Origin: Reticulitermes lucifugus
Taxonomy: Eukaryota; Arthropoda; Insecta; Blattodea; Rhinotermitidae
DNA: 21,605 nt
NCBI GenBank assembly: GCA_026260175.1
Contig: JAKCWW010000255.1
Coordinates: 18,870 to 40,474, forward strand
Direction of reading: 5' to 3'
The translations under genes and the position numbers were made by a program. A model generated the notes under the pieces. The model ran no database searches, was not told where the DNA came from, and was given only the letters and a program-made list of their open reading frames with translations. Below are positions 19,322 through 21,605 of this stretch, piece by piece. The first letter of the stretch is position 1. Each line of letters opens with the position of its first letter.

Positions 19322-20114
19322 AGCCACGGCTTCAATAATCATCGATTTCATCTATCCGCGCTTTTCGATTTGTAACCAGTGTCGGCAACCGCGGTGTTTA
19401 TGTACTCGTGACTTTTATTTGTGTACTTAGGAAAAAATCGGTAGCTTTCGCACCACGAGATCCACGTCTGTGTGTGTTGCACTGTAATGGCATGCGGAAC
19501 CAATTTTATAGCTTTCAGATTATAGTTAAAGGTACAAAGTTTGCGTGTTCTTATATTTTGTGTGTCTAATTTATTTTTCTCAAATTTATTATCATTTAGA
19601 ATATTTTGTGTTTAATGAGGGGACAGTCAACTTATTTAGATGTCGATGAGTTTTAACAGCTGCCGCGGTTCTGCTAATCCGAATTTTCCAAAAAGGCAAT
19701 AGTATTGCCAAACGAGGTGTTTTTCAAGAAAAAAATCCCAGCTGATGACGAATTATTTGCTCTTATTAGTGAGCAAAGTTGAATATTAGAAATAATGGAT
19801 GTATCTTACGTACACAAAAGGGTAAGCAAACTTGTCCTAGTCGAAGTAGTGACAGTAGAGCCGGAAATTTGATTTGGTTTAGCTGCGATTTGTTGAGGTG
19901 CTATAGAGATGTATAACAGGGGGGTGCCCACCCCTTTGTGGGACTGTGCTTGGACTTGGATTTGGGTGGATGGCTGGTTGTCAGGGGAACACAGACCGGG
20001 GGTTGCAGAGGTGGAAGAGAGGGAAGTTTGTCGGCATGGGGAGAAACTTTTCACTGAGCATTCATTGCTTTCCCTGGGGCTATAAAGTGATTTCATTGCT
20101 ACATGAAATCAGGG

Positions 20115-20138
20115 CACGCACACACACACACACACACA
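20115..20138. repeat. CA dinucleotide microsatellite
   Basis: CACG followed by a pure CA run of about ten units. Confidence 0.95.
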
Positions 20139-20746
20139 GGGAAATAGCTTTAAAATGTGTATCATGAATTACTAGAAGTTGAATGAGTTGTAATTTTATG
20201 GGGACTGCGGTTAATAGCTGGTATCACATTGAACTTGCTGTAAAACTGCGCTGCTACTCAGAAATTTGCCAAAGTATACATTCTGTAGTTAGGTGGCAAG
20301 TAAAAAAGTGTGCTTAGTTTTTGAATGTAACAAAATTAAACTATGGGTCGTAATATAGATGTTACAGTTATTCACGTTAAAATCTCAATAAACGTCACGA
20401 ATTCATATAGTTTTAATAAAAACATATGAAGTTTTCTTATGCACACCATGAAGACACATAAGGGGGAATAGCGGTATAGCTCCACTCATTTTTAACCTCT
20501 ACATTAGATGGATGTGAGTGGTCAGCATCATCCCCCAGACGCTTTACCAACGGGGAAGATATTCCTGGTACCAAATGAATAGGATGCTGGATGGGGCCCC
20601 ACGGCCGGTTATAATCTTAACGTTGCCGAAATTTAAGGTTAAAATTAATTTCTTAACATACAGAGAGATTTAGTATCGCTAAGGTGGCGAGTTTCATTAT
20701 TTTCGCTACAAAGGATCAAGATAGGAAATGTACGTATGGCATAACA

Positions 20747-20911
20747 CACGGGTGCACAAGTTTTCAAAAATTCTAGGAGTCATCTCAAAATGCTAGGCGC
20801 CAGAAGGGTGGGACGCAGCAAGTCCCATGCTGAGGACCCACAAATATTAGGCTCTACATTCCAAAATTTGGTCGCCCAGGCAGCCTGGCGCCAGGGATTT
20901 ATGCACCCCTG
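20747..20911. mobile_element. 165-bp non-autonomous hAT-type element (MITE)
   Basis: The left end CACGGGTGCACAAGTTT and the inverted right end CAGGGGTGCATAAATCC match at 12 of 17 positions. They share the CA.GGGTGCA core seen at the termini of many hAT elements. The flanking octamers GCATAACA (20739-20746) and ACTTAACA (20912-20919) match at 6 of 8 positions, as expected of a decayed 8-bp hAT target duplication. The interior contains two GGCGCCAG strings, one near each end, and no coding capacity. It is clearly distinct from the other hAT-type element at 7351-7641. Confidence 0.75.
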
Positions 20912-21080
20912 ACTTAACATTATGTTCCGTTAGGATATTTCCATATGCCTTGCCTTAATTTTTCGTCATTCAAAATGCGTCTTTACCTCAAACTTTCATC
21001 CGAACGAAAGAAATAAGTGTTAAATATTATTAGTCTGTTTATGTTTACTGAGTTACCCTGCAAGCGAATCGAACGTTATT

Positions 21081-21493
21081 TGCGCCATATTATGTTCAGT
21101 CATCTACGGCCTGTCTGGCTGTGCCGTATTTTTCGTAATTTACTCGTAAACGGCACGATTGTTTTTTTTTAAATTGTTTAACAAGAAATGTGTTCTGATT
21201 TTTTCGACAACTTTTATGTGAAACTTTTCTTTATCTAGGAAGAATTCAGCGAGATGTTATCTTGCATATTTGGGTCTTCTTTTAATGTGCCCGATATTTT
21301 TTCCGATTGTAAACAAACTTGAATTTTCTCGACAGATTTTAATAAAAGTCCCCAACGTGAAATGCCACGAAAATTCGTTCAGTGAGATCCAAGTTGATAC
21401 ATGAAGACAGGCAGAAGGACGGACAGACACGTCGAAGCTATTAGTAGCTTTTCGCGACTTTGCCAACGGGCCTAAAATGTACGTGAAATAAAA
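21081..21493 (+). repeat. Dispersed repeat, copy B (downstream member of a direct pair)
   Basis: It is collinear with 115-525. Shared anchors are TGCGCC (21081), GGCCTGTCTGGCTGT (21108-21122), CTAGGAAGAATT near 21236, CTCGACAGATTTT near 21329, AAATTCGTTCAGTGAGATCC near 21371-21390, GGACAGACA near 21420 and CGAAGCTATTAGTAG near 21433. Substitutions and short gaps are spread along its whole length, so the two copies are old and independent. A minus-strand frame of 94 codons overlaps it and is not supported as a gene. Confidence 0.75.
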
Positions 21494-21605
21494 AGTCACA
21501 ATAAATATAGGAAACATGCATTTCAGACCGTGCACCTCCACTGTAAAGCAATCCCATTACAGGCCTGGACAGGCCCTTAGGGTTCCAAGAGGTTGAGGCT
21601 CCCAG
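21494..21605. other. Window end without supported features
   Basis: About 110 bases after the dispersed repeat, somewhat GC-richer near the end (CAGGCCTGGACAGGCCC). I see nothing assignable. Confidence 0.5.

Larger units (their letters stand above)
18240..20746. other. Gene-free stretch
   Basis: AT-rich for most of its length, with only a small hairpin (19276-19321) and a CA microsatellite (20115-20138). The minus-strand frame of 96 codons at 19806-20096 and the overlapping plus-strand frame have no recognised content. Positions 20460-20630 are somewhat GC-richer (GATGGGGCCCCACGGCCGG) and could be an unrecognised transposon fragment. Confidence 0.5.

Noticed and set aside
19742..19777. CTGATGACGAA followed by a hairpin (TTTGCTC/GAGCAAA) as a minimal hammerhead ribozyme
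   Set aside because: The core reads CGAAT instead of CGAAA, stem II is absent and stem I does not form, so a catalytic fold is not supported.
115..21493. The two end repeats as LTRs of one large retrotransposon
   Set aside because: They are heavily diverged, lack TG...CA ends and a primer-binding site, and no gag or pol remnants lie between them.
1..21605. A multi-gene system such as a defence island, gene cluster or CRISPR locus
   Set aside because: No open frame has a recognised domain, frames are of chance length and do not form strings, there is no regularly spaced repeat array, and the repeats present are of animal type (SINEs, hAT and TA-flanked MITEs).

Overview
The window looks like non-coding, repeat-rich nuclear DNA from an animal, most probably an insect. 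It is visibly AT-rich. Every open frame is short, the longest being 137 codons, and none has a recognisable domain. There are no Shine-Dalgarno-led gene strings, no operon-like packing and no CRISPR array. What it does hold is tRNA-derived SINE pieces with pol III A and B boxes, short hAT-type elements with 8-bp target duplications, a TA-flanked inverted-repeat element, foldback palindromes and many simple repeats. From memory, the peptide-like phrase read from the palindrome near 9.4 kb (KMGPVGCPE...) resembles frames annotated over and over in termite and cockroach genomes. Blattodea is therefore my best guess, but it is recall and not a search result.

Layout. Positions 115-525 hold one copy of a diverged dispersed repeat, and a second copy in the same direction lies at 21081-21493, so the two bracket the window. 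A SINE remnant lies near 700-870. Positions 871-3232 are featureless apart from two microsatellites. Positions 3235-3953 are a 719-bp terminal-inverted-repeat element flanked by TA. Positions 3956-6620 hold two small stem structures, a possible SINE fragment and a purine-rich to pyrimidine-rich switch. Positions 6621-7718 are dense: a compound trinucleotide array, a second SINE, a 291-bp hAT-type element and a hexanucleotide/trinucleotide array that abuts it. Positions 8689-8792 and 9301-9491 are foldbacks; the second is a long, nearly perfect palindrome. About 5 kb (9.95-14.88 kb) shows nothing I can support. A degenerate two-unit repeat lies at 15012-15198. Inverted-repeat elements lie at 16636-16841 and 17179-17380. 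A 137-codon frame of doubtful status (17714-18127) is followed by an A12 run and a TATA-like core promoter candidate at 18155-18190. A second hAT-type element sits at 20747-20911.

The least obvious pattern is that the palindrome at 9.4 kb, the inverted-repeat element at 17.2 kb and a segment inside the TA-flanked element at 3.4 kb all carry diverged copies of one module of about 70-90 bases. In the two inverted-repeat cases the module is present twice, as outward-facing arms. I see no protein-coding gene that can be defended and no multi-gene system. The window is best read as intergenic or intronic sequence built up by successive small transposon insertions.
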